In this document: positions 12,253 to 23,050 of the stretch, in pieces
Position numbering within the stretch: the stretch's first letter is position 1
How the letters are laid out: each line of letters begins with the position of its first letter
From: Vicugna pacos
Taxonomy: Eukaryota > Chordata > Mammalia > Artiodactyla > Camelidae
Assembly (NCBI RefSeq): GCF_048564905.1
Contig: NC_133014.1
Location: forward strand, 310,001 to 374,000
Direction: 5' to 3'
DNA: 64,000 nt
Position numbers and translations under genes: made by a program
Notes under the pieces: generated by a model
Seen by the model: the letters and a program-made list of their open reading frames with translations, nothing else
Databases searched by the model: none
Told to the model about the DNA's origin: nothing

Positions 12253-13264
12253 GGCAAGATCCTGGGGAGAGACCTGGGCGATGTCTGGGCAGGAGGCTGT
12301 GGTGGTGGGGAGCCCTTCATACCCAGACTCTTCCGGAGCCTGTGCTGGCCTTCCACAGTGTGGCACACCAGCCCCTCACTTGGGGAGCGGCATGAGTGTC
12401 CTGGTTCCCCGGATCCTGCGGTGTCTGGCTCTGCAATGACAGTGACCGGCAGCCGGCCCGGCCCGCAGGTCTCAGAGCCCTGCCTGGCCAGGACCACTCC
12501 TGCTTCTGCCCCACTCGACCGTCTGCTGCCTGATCAGACTGGGACCTTGGTCATCTCAGTCACCCGGGAGGCAAGAGACACACCCTAGGGCGTGGGCGCC
12601 ACCTCGGGCAGCAGGGCCCTGCCCCGGTTCTCCACATCCCAGCCAGCCCGCTTGGACCCAGGTTGGTGACGTGATCGGCCCCCCAGGCCTCTGACCCTTC
12701 CTCAGCCTGCTCTTGCTTGAGGCAGGACCCCCCCAACATGACTGCCCCACCGCCACCAGTCAGGAAGGGGCTGTGGGGCCACCCGGGTGGGGTCTGAGTG
12801 GTGGCCCGGCCTGGGCGGGCCTGCCCTGGGCCTCCCTGTGTTACCTTTCGGTCCCTCTGGCCAAAAGGCCAGAGGCGCCTGGGGTGAGACCCGACCCACT
12901 GTCGGCACTGTTGGCAAAGGCCGTTGCTGCGGGCTTTCCGGGGGCCGCGACCTCGGGATCTTGGGATGCAACAAAACATGTCTGAGCTGAGCTGAGTTCA
13001 CCAGCCAAGTCAGTTGAGAAGTGTCCTTCTCTACACAGCGGGTGCCTGGTGACCTGGGTCCCAAGTTCTGTTGGGCTCTGTTGCCAGGGAAGTGAGGTCA
13101 CTTCCTGGGGTCCCCTTCCCCAAGCTTCCTCCTTACACAAAGCTCCCCAAGGGCCTTTTTGGGCTGTTGATGGCTCACTTCCCACCCCATGCCATGTCCA
13201 CCCAGTGACACCAACTCGGCCCCTCCTATAGCCCTGGGGAGGCCTGGATGCAGCCAGGGTCACA
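12253..13264. other. GC-rich unassigned DNA in U1a
   Basis: About 1 kb of non-repetitive, GC-rich sequence. I see no convincing exon, RNA gene or transposon in it. Short open frames on both strands lack family features. The second copy (50,931-51,943) differs by one inserted base near its start, which shifts any frame crossing it. Confidence 0.6.
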
Positions 13265-13385
13265 GCTCTGATGACCCAGCTGGCTTCAGACCCGGCTCCC
13301 CCGCCAGCAGTGCTGTCACCCTGGACAAGCCACCTGCTTCTCAGGGTCTCCCCAATCCCCCATCGGCGCAGTGGGGATCATCTGG
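13265..13385 (+). mobile_element. MIR-like SINE remnant
   Basis: The order of motifs matches the MIR core: 'ggcttcagacccggctc' (consensus gggttcgaatcccggctc), then 'ctgtcaccctggacaagc' (tgtgaccttgggcaag), 'ccacctgcttctcagggtctcc' (acttaacctctctgagcctc), and 'ccccatcggcgcagtgggga' (cccatctgtaaaatgggga). It is diverged, as expected for a SINE family that predates the placental radiation. It supports a mammalian source. The assignment is from memory of the consensus. Confidence 0.65.
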
Positions 13386-13515
13386 ACCCGGCTTCCTAGG
13401 AGAGCCATCATGTCTCTAGAACCACAAACACCTACTGCACCTGTCACCTCTGTGGGCTGGCATCACAGGGAGCTCATGCACAGACTCAGCAAAGGAAGGG
13501 CCCCACAGAGGGCTG

Positions 13516-16500
13516 GTGTGCAGGCCCAGGTGTGTGCAGGCACACGTAGGAGCAGGCCCAGTAGTGTGCAGGCCCAAGAGTGTGCAGGGGTAGGAGAGGG
13601 CCGGCCGAATGGGGGCAGGACAAGGAGAGGGAAGGTGCAGGAGTGTGCAGGCCCAGGAGTGTGCAGACGAGGGATTGTGTGGGCCCAGGAGAAGTCAGGC
13701 CCAGGAGTGTGCAGGGCCAGAAGTGGGCAGGCCCAAGAGTATGCAGGGCCAGTAGTGTTCAGACCCAGGAGTGTGCAGGACCAGGAGATTTCAGGCCCAG
13801 GAGTATGTAGTCACAGGAGGGAGCAGGTACAGGAGTTGCAGGCCCAGGAGTGTACAGGCCCAATTCGTGAAGGCCCAGGTTTGCGCAGGTCCAGGAGTCT
13901 GCAGGCCCAGGTGTGTGCAACCCAGGAGTGTGCAGACACGGGAGGGATCAGGCAGAAGAATGTACTGGCCCAGGAGTGTACAGGCCCAGGTGTGTGCAGG
14001 CTGTGGGCTGTGCAGGCCCAGGAGTGTGCAGGCCCAGGATTGTTTAGGCCCAGGAGTGTGCAGAGAGAAGAGTGTGCAAGCCCAGGTGGGTGCAGACCCA
14101 GGAGTGTGCAGGCCTAGGAGAGCGCAGGCCCTGGAGTGTGCAGGCCAGGAGTGTGCAGGTCGAGGAGAGGGCCGGCCGAATTGGGGGCAGCCCCAAGAGA
14201 GGGAAGGCCCAGTAGTGTGCAGACAGAGAGGAGTGTGCAGGCCCAGGGGGGTGCAGGCTCAGGCCAGGACAGGCCCAGGAGTGTACAGGCCTGGGAGAGT
14301 GTCGGCACAGCAGTGTGCAGGTAAAGGAGGGAACAGGTGCAGGAATGTACAGGCCCTGGAGTGTGTAGGCCCAGGATTGTGCAGGCACAAGTGGGAGCAG
14401 GACCAGTAGTGTGCAGGCCCAAGAGTGTTCAGGTCCAGGAGAGGGCCGGCAGAATTGGGGGCAGGCCATTTAGGAGGAAGGCCCAGGAGTGTGCAGGCCA
14501 AGGAGTGTGCACACGAGGGATTGTGCGGGCCCAGGAGAAGATAGGCCCAACAGTGTGCAGGGCCAGAAGTGTTCAGGCCCAGGAGTGTGCAGACAGAGGA
14601 GTGTGCAGCCCAAGGAGGGTGCAGGCCCAGACCAGGGCAGGTCCAGGAGTGTACAGGCCCAGTTGTGTGCAGGTCCAGGAGTGTACATGCCCGGGCGTGT
14701 GCAGTCCCAGGTGTGTGCAGGCCCAGAGAGGGCAGGCCCCGGTGTGTGCAGGCCCAGGAGTTGCAGGCCCAGGTGTGTGCAGACACCGCAGTGTGCAGAG
14801 ACAGGAGTGTGTAGGCCCAGGATTGTACAGGCCAAGGGCTGTGCAGGCCAAGCCATTTGGAGCCCCAGGAATGTGCCGGCACAGATGGGAACAAGCCTAG
14901 GAGTGAATAGGCATATGTGGGAGAAGACCCAGGAGCGTACAAGCCAAGGTTGATGCAGGCCCAGCTGTGCGTAGGTCCAGGATTCTGTAGGCCCAGGTGT
15001 CTGCTGTCCCAGGAGTATGCGGGCCCAGTAGAGGGCAGGCCCTGGAGTGTGTAGGCCCATGATTGTGCAGGCACAAGTGGGAGCAGGACCAGTAGTATGC
15101 AGGCCCAAGAGTGTGCAGGTCCAGGAGAGGGCCGGGCGAATTGGGGGCAGGCCCATTAGGGGGAAGGCCCAGGAGTGTGCAGGCCAAGGAGTGTGCACAC
15201 GAGGGATTGTGCGGGCCCAGGAGAAGGCAGGCCCAGGAGTGTGCAGGGCCAGAAGTGTGCAGGCCCAAGAGTGTGCAGGGCCAGTAGTGTTCAAGCCCAG
15301 GAGTGTGCAGGACTAGGAGATTTCAGACCCAGGAGTATGTAGTCACAGGAGGGAACAGGTACAGGAGTTGCAGGCCCAGGAGTGTACAGGCCCAATTCGT
15401 GAAGGCCCAGGTTTGTGCACGTCCAGGAGTGTGCAGGCCCAGGTGTGTGCTGTCCCAGGATTGTGCAGGCCCAGGAGAGGGCAGGCCATGGATTGTGCAG
15501 TCCGAGGAGTGTGCAGGCCCAGGAGTGTGCAGACACCAGCTTGTGCAGAGACAAGGGTGTGCAGGCCCAGGATTGTACAGGATCAGGGCTGTGCAGGCCA
15601 AGCCGTGTGCAGCCCCAGGATTGTGCCGGCACAGATCGGAACATGCCGAGGAGTGTACAGGCATTGGTGGGATCAGGCCCAGGAGTGTACAAGCCCAGGT
15701 TCATGCAGGCCCAGGTGTGGGCAGGTCCAGGAGTGTTTAGGCCCAGGTGAGTGTAGTCCTAGGAGGGTGCAGGCCCAGAAGAGCACCGGCCCTGGAGTGT
15801 GCAGGCCCAGGGATATGTAGGTGCAGGAGGGAGCAGGCCCAGGAGTTTTTAGGCCAAGGAGTGTGTAGGGACAGATGCGAGCAGGCCCTGGAGTGTGCAG
15901 CCCCAGGAGTGTGCAGGTTCATGAGAGGGTCGGCCGAGGTGTGGGCTGGCCTGGGATAGGGCAGGGCCAGGGGTGTGTAGGCCCAAGACTGTGCTTGCCT
16001 AGGAATATGCAGTCACAGGAGGGAGAAGGCCCAACAGTGTGCAGGCCAAGTAGAGTGCAGGCCCAGGCCTGTGCAGTCCCAGGTGTGTGCAGGCCCAGGA
16101 GAGGGCAGGCCCCGGTGTGTGCAGGCCCAGGAGTGTGCAGACACAGGAGGGATCAGTCACTGGATTGTGCAGGTCCAGGGGTATACAGGCCCAGTTGTGT
16201 GCAGGCCCAACATTGTGTAGGTCCAGGAGTGTACAGGCACAGGAGTGGGCAGACAGAGGAGTGTGCAGGAAAAGGAATATGCAGGCCCAGACCAGGGCAG
16301 GCCCAGGTGTGTACAGGCCCATGTGTGTGCAGGCCCCGGATTTGCAGGCCCAGGCGTGGGCAGGCCCAGCATTTTGCAGGCCCAGGAGTGTGCAGGCCCA
16401 GGAGTGTGCAGACAGAGGAGTGCGCAGGACAAGGAGGGTGCAGGCCCAGGAGTGTGCAGGCCCTGGAGAGGACAATCCCTGGAATGTGCAGGCCCAGGAC

Positions 16501-19500
16501 TGTGCAGACCAAGCAGTGTGCACCCCCAGGAGTGTGCAGGCACATGTGGGAGCAGCCCCAGTAGTGTGCAGACCCAGGAGTGTGCAGGCAAAGGAGGGTG
16601 CAGGCAAAGGAGGGTGCAGGCCCAGTCCAGGGCAGGTCCAGGAGTGTTCAGGCCCAGGAGTGTGCAGACACCGGAGTGTGCAGAGACAGGAGTGTGCAGG
16701 CCCAGGGCTGTGCAGACCCAGCAGTGTGCAGGCCCAGGAGTGTGCAGTCCCTGTAGTGTGCAGAACCAGGGGACGTCAGGCCCCAGAGTGTGCAGGCCCA
16801 AGAAAGGGCAGGTCCAAGGGTGTTCAGGCGCAGGAATGGGGAGTCCCAGGACCGTGCCCACCAAGCAGAGGGCAGGCCCAGGCGTGTGCATGCCCAGGAG
16901 TGTGCAGGCACAGGAGGCAGCAGACCGAGGAGTGTGCAGACCCAGGTGTGTGCAGGCACAAGTGGGAGCAGTCCCAGTAGTGTGCAGGCCCAGAGTGTGC
17001 AGGTGCAGGATAGGGCCGGCCGAATTGGGGGCAGGCCCAGGAATTGGAAGGCGCAGGAGTGTGCAGGGCCAGAAGTGTGCTGTCCCAAGAGTGTGCAGTG
17101 CCAATAGTGTTCAGGCCCAGGAGTGTTCAGGACCAGGAGTTTGTAGGCCGAGGAGTATGTAGTCACAGGAGGGAGCAGGTACAGGAGTGTGGAAGCCCAG
17201 GAGTGTACAGGCCAATGTTCGTGCAGGCCCAGGTGTGCACAGGTCCAGGAGAGTGCATGCCCTGGTGTGTGCAGTCCCAGGAGTCTGCAGGCCCTGGGTG
17301 GTGCAGGCCCAGGAGTGTGTAGGTACAGGAGGGAGGAGGCCCAGGAGTTTGCAGGCAAGGAGTGTGTAAGGATAGATGCGTACAGGCCCTGGAGTGTGCA
17401 GGCCCTTGAGTGTGCACACGAGGGATTGTGCGAGCCCAGGAGAGGGCAGGCCCAGCAGTGTGCAGGCCCAGGAGTGTGCAGACACAGGAGGGATCAGTCA
17501 CAGGAGTGTGCAGGTCCAGGAGTATACAGGCCCAGGTGTGTTTAGGCCCAACATTGTGCAGGTCCAGGAGTGTGCAGGCCCAGGAGTGTGCAGACAGAGG
17601 AGTGTGCAGGCCAAGGAGGGTGCAGGCCCGGGCCAGGGCAGGCCCAGGAGGGTACAGACCCTGGAGTGTTCAGGCCCAGGAGTATGCATGCCCAGGGCTG
17701 TGAGGCCCAGCAGTGTTCAGGCCCTGGATTGTACAGAATCAGGACTATACAGGCCCAGGTGTGTTAATGCCCAAGATTGTGCAGGTCCTGTTGTGTGCAG
17801 GCCCATGAGTGTGCAGTTCGAGCAGTGTGCAGGCCCAGTAGTGTGCAAGCCTAGGCCAGTGAAGGCCCAGGCCAGGGAAGTCCCAGGAGTGTACAGGTCC
17901 AGGAGTGTGCAGTCCCCGGTGTGCACAGGTCCAGGAGCGTGCAGGCCCAGTAGTGTGCAGTCACAATACGGAACAGGCCAAGGAGTGTGCAGGCCCAGGT
18001 GTGTGCAGGCTCTGGGATGTGCAGACCCAGTAGTGTGCAGGCCCAGCAGGGTGCTGTCCCAGGTGTGTGCAGACCCATTATTGTGTAAGCCCAGGAGTGT
18101 GCAGGCCCAGGAGTGTGCAGGCGCACAAGTGTGCAGTCCCAGAAGTGTGATGGCACAGGAGGGAGCAGGCCCAGAAGTGTGCAGATCCAGGACTGTGCAG
18201 GCCTAGGATAGGTCAGGCCCAGGAGTGTGCAGGTCCAGGAGAGTGCTGGCCGAATTGGGGGCAGGCCCAGCAGAGGGAAGGCGCAGGGGTGTCCAGGCCC
18301 AGGTGTGTGCAGACGAGGGATTGTGTGGGCCCAGGAGAAGGCAGGCCCAGGAGTGTGCAGGGCCAGAAGTGTGCAGGCCCAAGAGTATGCAAGGCCAGTA
18401 GTGTTCAGGCCCAGGAGTGTGCAGGACCAGGAGATTTCAGGCCCAGGAGTATGTAGTCACAGGAGGGAGCAGGTACAGGGTTGTGCAGGTACAGGAGTGT
18501 GCAGGCCCAGGAGTGTGCACACAAGGGATTGTGCGGGCCCAGGACAGGGCAGGCCCAGCCGTGTGCAGGCCCAGGAGGGTACAGACACTGGAGTGTGCAG
18601 GCCCAGGAGTGTGCAGGCCCAGGGCTGTGAGGCCCAGCAGTGTTCAGGCCCTGGATTGTAGAGAATCAGGAGTGTGCAGGCCCAGGAGTGTGCAGGCCCA
18701 CGTAGGAGCAGGCCCAGTAGTGTGCAGGCCCAAGGGTGTGCAGGGGTAGGAGAGGGCCGGCCGAATTGGGGGCAGGCCCAGGAGAGGGAAGGCGCAGGAG
18801 TGTGCAGGCCCAGGAGTGTGCTGACGAGGGATTGTGTGGTCCCAGGAGAAGGCAGGCCCTGGAGTGTGCAGGGCCAGAAGTGTGCAGGCCCAAGAGTGTG
18901 CAGGGCCAGTAGTGTTCAGGCCCAGGAGTGTGCAGGACCAGGAGATTTCAGGCCCAGGAGTATGTAATCACAGTAGGGAGCAGGTACAGGGTTGTGCAGG
19001 TACAGGAGTGTGCAGGCCCAGGAGTGTGCACAGAAGGGATTGTGCGGGCCCAGGACAGGGCAGGCCCAGCCGTGTGCAGGCCCAGGAGGGTACAGACACT
19101 GGAGTGTGCAGGCCCAGGAGTGTGCAGGCCCAGGGCTGTGAGGCCCAGCAGTGTTCAGGCCCTGGATTGTAGAGAATCAGGAGTGTGCAGGCCCAGGAGT
19201 GTGCAGGCCCACGTAAGAGTAGGCCCAGTAGTGTGCAGACCCAAGGGTGTGCAGGGGTAGGAGAGGGCCGGCCGAATTGGGGGCAGGCCCAAGAGAGGGA
19301 AGGCGCAGGAGTGTGCAGGCCCAGGAGTGTGCTGACGAGGGATTGTGTGGGCCCAGGAGAAGGCAGGCCCAGGAGTGTGCAGGGCCAGAAGTGTGCAGGC
19401 CCAAGAGTGTGCAGGGCCAGTAGTGTTCAGACCCAGGAGTGTGCAGGACCAGGAGATTTCAGACCCAGGAGTATGTAGTCACAGGAGGGAACAGGTACAG

Positions 19501-21383
19501 GAGTTGCAGGCCCAGGAGTGTACAGGCCCAATTCGTGAAGACCCAGGTTTGTGCACGTCCAGGAGTGTGCAGGCCCAGGTGTGTGCTGTCCCAGGATTGT
19601 GCAGGCCCAGGAGAGGGCAGGCCATGGATTGTGCAGTCCGAGGAGTGTGCAGGCCCAGGAGTGTGCAGACACCAGCTTGTGCAGAGACAGGGGTGTGCAG
19701 GCCCAGGATTGTACAGGATCAGGGCTGTGCAGGCCAAGCCGTGTGCAGCCCCAGGATTGTGCCGGCACAGATCGGAACATGCCGAGGAGTGTACAGGCAT
19801 TGGTGGGATCAGGCCCAGGAGTGTACAAGCCCAGGTTCATGCAGGCCCAGGTGTGGGCAGGTCCAGGAGTGTTTAGGCCCAGGTGAGTGTAGTCCTAGGA
19901 GGGTGCAGGCCCAGAAGAGCACCGGCCCTGGAGTGTGCAGGCCCAGGGATATGTAGGTGCAGGAGGGAGCAGGCCCAGGAGTTTTTAGGCCAAGGAGTGT
20001 GTAGGGACAGATGCGAGCAGGCCCTGGAGTGTGCAGCCCCAGGAGTGTGCAGGTTCATGAGAGGGTCGGCCGAGGTGTGGGCTGGCCTGGGATAGGGCAG
20101 GGCCAGGGGTGTGTAGGCCCAAGACTGTGCTTGCCTAGGAATATGCAGTCACAGGAGGGAGAAGGCCCAACAGTGTGCAGGCCAAGTAGAGTGCAGGCCC
20201 AGGCCTGTGCAGGCCCAGGTGTGTGCAGGCCCAGGAGAGGGCAGGCCCCGGTGTTTGCAGGCCCAGGAGTTGCAGACCCAGGTGTGTGCAGACACTGGCG
20301 TGTGCACAGACAGGAGTGTGTAGGCCCAGGATTGTACAGGCCAAGGGCTGTGCAGGCCAAGCCATGTGCAGCCCCAGGAATGTGCTGGCACAGATGGGAA
20401 CAAGCCTAGGAGTGTACAGGCATATGTGGGAGAAGGCCTGGGAGTGTACAAGCCAAGGTTCATGCAGTCACAGGTGTGCGTAGGTCCAGGATTGTGTAGG
20501 CCCTGGATTGTACAGAATCAGAAGTATACAGGCCCAGGTGTGTTAATGCCGAAGATTGTGCAGGTCCTGTTGTGTGCAGTCCCATGAAAGTGCAGTTCGA
20601 GCAGTGTGCAGGCCCAGTAGTGTGCAAGCCTAGGCCAGTGAAGGCATAGGCCAGGGAAGGCCCAGGAGTGTACAGGTCCAGGAGTGTGCAGGCCCAGGAG
20701 AATGCAGTCACAGGAGTGAGCAGGTACAGGAGTGTGCAGGCCCAGGAGTGTACAGGCCCAGGTTCGTGCAGGCCCCGGTGTGCGCAGGTCCAGGAGCGTG
20801 CAGGCCCAGTAGTGCGCAGTCACAATATGGAACAGGCCAAGGAGTGTGCAGACCCAGGAGTGTGCAGGCCCAGGAGTGTGCAGGCGCACAAGTGTGCAGT
20901 CCCAGAAGTGTGATGGCACAGGAGGGAGCAGGCCCAGAAGTGTGCAGATCCAGGACTGTGCAGGCCTAGGATAGGTCAGGCCCAGGAGTGTGCAGGTCCA
21001 GGAGAGTGCCGGCCGAATTGGGGGCAGGCCCAAGAGAGGGAAGGCCCAGTAGTGTGCAGACAGAGGAGTGTGCAGGCCCAGGGGGGTTCAGGCTCAGGCC
21101 AGGGCCGGCCCAGGGGTGTACAGGCCCAGGAGTTTGCAGGCCCAGGAGTATGCAGTCACAGGAGTGAGCAGATACAGGAGTGTACAGGCCAACGTTCGTG
21201 CAGGCCCAGGTGTGCGCAGGTCCAGGGGCGTGCAGGCCCAGAAGTGTGCAGATTCAATACGGAACCGGCCCGGGGGTGTACAGGCCCAGGTTCCTGCAGG
21301 CCCCGGTGTGCGTAGGTCCAGGAGTGCGCAGGTCCAAGAGTGTGCAGGCCCAGTTGTGTGCAGGCCCAGGAATGTGCAGGCCC
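13516..21383. repeat. 16-bp minisatellite, array B
   Basis: Continuous 16-bp units lie between U1a and the first U2. The left part (13,888-15,330) matches array A sub-blocks at 1,096-2,538 (offset 12,792). From 16,412 rightwards the order of variants is that of the 6,774-bp period, so the right 5 kb of array B is the array part of period P1. The second copy of the whole tract is 52,195-60,062 at a constant offset of 38,679. I see no gene in it. Confidence 0.95.
18240..19502. repeat. 511-bp tandem triplication inside P1
   Basis: The landmark CGAATTGGGGG recurs at 18,251, 18,762 and 19,273, exactly 511 bp apart, with the same order of variant units around it. The third copy follows only to about 19,502, where 'gttgtgcagg' becomes 'agttgcagg'. 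The length is 32 units of 16 bp minus one base. The same structure begins at landmarks 25,186, 31,960, 38,734, 44,293 and 56,930 in the other periods, so it predates the amplification of the 6,774-bp unit. Confidence 0.88.
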
Positions 21384-21927
21384 TGTCGACCCTAGAGGGC
21401 AGGATGCTGTGACCAGAGGAGGCGCTCTCTAGGACTGAGGGCGGAGGCCGGGAGAGCAGGCGGTTGGAGAGTCGGTGGTGAGGGCTGGAAAGGGGCAGAG
21501 CTGCACCAACCAGGTGTGCGGACCTGAGGGCGTGAGGCTGGGCGGCCTGCCGAGGGTGTTCCTGCAGCAGTGCTGGCCCTGGGTGAGGATGTGGTGGGAC
21601 CAGGGCTGAGCCAGCGGGGCAGAAGGAGGAGGAGCGGGGAGGAGGGCGCCAGAGGGTGCACAGTGGACCGGTCACTGGGCATCTGCAGGTTTGGAGGCGC
21701 TCTGCTGTGTGGGGCTCCAGGCCTCCCTGGGTCTGGGGACGTGGGTGTGATGTGACTCGGAAGGAGGCCGGGTGCGCTTCGGACAGCGCCCGCCATCTCT
21801 CCCACCCAGGCCCAGTGCTCATGGTCGTGTTGCAGCCTCAGTTTTCCGTCCACTGTCCCAGCAACCCCTTGGTGGTATTCTGAGCAGAGGCAGAGGGTGA
21901 GAGTCCTGACTTGGCTTTCCTTCCCTG

Positions 21928-22439
21928 TGTTTCCAAGTCCACACTCATTCCGCAAGTCGCACGACAGGCCAAGAAATCGGGAGACGCGGTGTCGGGGTAA
22001 AGAATAGTGAGTTTATTTGGAAAGGCAGCTGACCGAGAAGATGGCAGGCTAATGTCCTGGAGAGCCACCTTCTCCGAGTGAGACTTCAGGCTCCTTTTAC
22101 ACTCGAAAGGAGAGGGGTTGTGGGTGGTTGGTGCAAAGTCCTTGGTGCAGGAATTCTTTGTTTTTGCAGTTGTGGGTCAGCTCATGGGGCCCCTGTAAAA
22201 CCTCTAACAAAACAAATGTTACTTTCTGTTCTGCAGCTTGTTGTGTGTATAGGAGAGGAAAAGAGCTCTTATCCTGAAGGCTGAGAGCCTTGAGAACAGG
22301 CTCTGCTGTCAATTTCAGGCTGAAGGCAACATTGTTTTACAAAAGGGGCAGAGCTGGTAAGACAGCCTGGAAAACAGCAGAGGGTTAAAGGAAAAAGAAC
22401 AGATCTAATAGGCAGTCAGATTTGGTCTTTTCTATTACA
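21928..22439 (-). mobile_element. Solo LTR of an endogenous retrovirus (U2 copy 1)
   Basis: Read on the minus strand it begins TGTAATAGAAAAGACC and ends ACTTGGAAACA, so it has TG...CA ends. A TATA-like TGTAAAAG (about 22,094-22,100) lies upstream of an AATAAA signal (22,012-22,017), and a CT-rich segment ending in CA follows. This U3-R-U5 layout suggests a class I (gammaretrovirus-like) LTR. No internal viral sequence is next to it, so it is a solo-LTR fossil. I find no clean target-site duplication; the upstream limit could extend to about 22,575. It was inserted before the block was amplified. Confidence 0.5.
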
Positions 22440-22788
22440 ACTGCTGCCCCAGCAGGGCTGGCCTCAGGGAGGAAGGGTGCCCCTCCGGCCCCCGAGAGCC
22501 GCCTGCAGAGGGTGGGGAAGGCAGGGAGGGGTTCTGCCCTGCTGGGGAGGTAAACTAGACATGGCTGATACATGGACAGTGAGTGCAAAGTTAGAAAGCC
22601 TCTGGGTTTTCCCTCTTTAGGGAGGGAGAGGGAGGCTCAGCATAGGTCCTTGAGCTTCCGCGAGAAAAGTGGCTCTCAGCCCAGGTCGGCTGCGGGCGCC
22701 TCTGGGGTTGTCACACCTGAGGGGCCCTCTGTGGACGGGTCCTGTGTTCTTGGCACTGACGTGGATTTTCCTCCTCCTCTTCCCCAAG

Positions 22789-22915
22789 GGGCGGTAGAGG
22801 CTCCGGGGGCAGCTTCCAGCCGATCACGGCCATCCTGCTGCCCTCATGCACGCTGGCCCTGCACGCCCGGCAGCTGGACGTCAGGCTGCAGCTGGACTAC
22901 GTCTCCGCCTCGCAG
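22789..22915 (+). CDS. ADCY1: ADCY1-like exon, copy 1 of 6
   Basis: A pyrimidine-rich tract ending in CCCCAAG precedes this stretch and a strong donor, CAG|GTAAGA, follows it. The 127 nt comprise one base of a split codon plus 42 open codons. The peptide contains ITAILLPSCTLALHA followed by RQLDVRLQLDY. From memory this matches membrane adenylate cyclases, best ADCY1 (LALHARQVDIRLRLDYLWAAQ), where the last transmembrane helix leads into the signalling helix before the C2 catalytic domain. The end reads LDYVSASQ where ADCY1 has LDYLWAAQ, so this may be a decayed or duplicated exon rather than the working one. No neighbouring ADCY1 exon was found in the window. An acceptor ending in AAG is less usual than CAG. 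Confidence 0.45.
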
Positions 22916-23050
22916 GTAAGAGGAGCCCCGCTGCTTCCCTGGGGGCCGGCAAGGGGGTCCCTCGGGAGGGGTTTCGGTTGGGGGCTCCTGGCTAGACGCC
23001 GCAGCCGTGTGAGTGGCACCGTTGGGGTGAAGGAGGCTGGTGCCAGGGAC

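Larger units (their letters stand above)
10949..13515. repeat. U1a: low-copy block, first of two copies
   Basis: The 16-bp array stops abruptly here and non-minisatellite DNA follows: an AT-rich L1-like segment, an 18-bp minisatellite, about 1 kb of GC-rich unassigned DNA, and a MIR-like SINE. The array restarts at 13,516. The second copy is 49,609-52,194. The offset between copies is 38,660 at the left edge and 38,679 at the right. The 19-bp difference is exactly one extra 18-bp unit plus one extra base (gggagcggcat versus gggagctggcat) in the second copy. Confidence 0.9.
21384..23050. repeat. U2 copy 1: exon-bearing block
   Basis: Non-minisatellite block between array tracts, starting at TGTCGACCCTAGAGGG and ending at GGTGCCAGGGAC. 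It holds 544 bp of GC-rich DNA without a recognised feature (21,384-21,927), a minus-strand LTR (21,928-22,439), intron-like DNA (22,440-22,788), a 127-bp exon (22,789-22,915) and 135 bp of downstream intron before the 16-bp array restarts. Six copies are in the window. Confidence 0.93.

Noticed and set aside
11291-12439. Plus-strand Gln/Leu/Ala-rich frame resembling a coiled coil
   Set aside because: Same 18-bp repeat in another frame. The heptad-like look comes from a six-residue period, not a seven-residue one.
11103-12497. 464-residue minus-strand frame with Pro-Glu-Glu-Pro-Ala-Ala repeats
   Set aside because: It is the translation of the 18-bp minisatellite with random ends. The one-base difference between U1a and U1b changes the whole N-terminal part, and the + strand is equally open, so coding conservation is not supported.
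12560-13264. Overlapping short frames on both strands in the GC-rich part of U1
   Set aside because: GC-rich DNA lowers stop frequency. There is no family motif, no splice context and no agreement on strand.
18240-19502. CRISPR-like regular repeats
   Set aside because: Units are contiguous with no unique spacers, and the DNA is mammalian with SINE, LINE-like and LTR remnants.
21384-21927. A second exon upstream in U2 (for example around 'ttcctgcag' with a 'gtgagg' donor)
   Set aside because: The candidate is very short, lacks a good polypyrimidine tract and gives no recognisable peptide.
22572-22919. 115-residue plus frame running through the exon
   Set aside because: It crosses the predicted acceptor in a frame different from the one giving the adenylate-cyclase-like peptide. 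It is a chance open frame.
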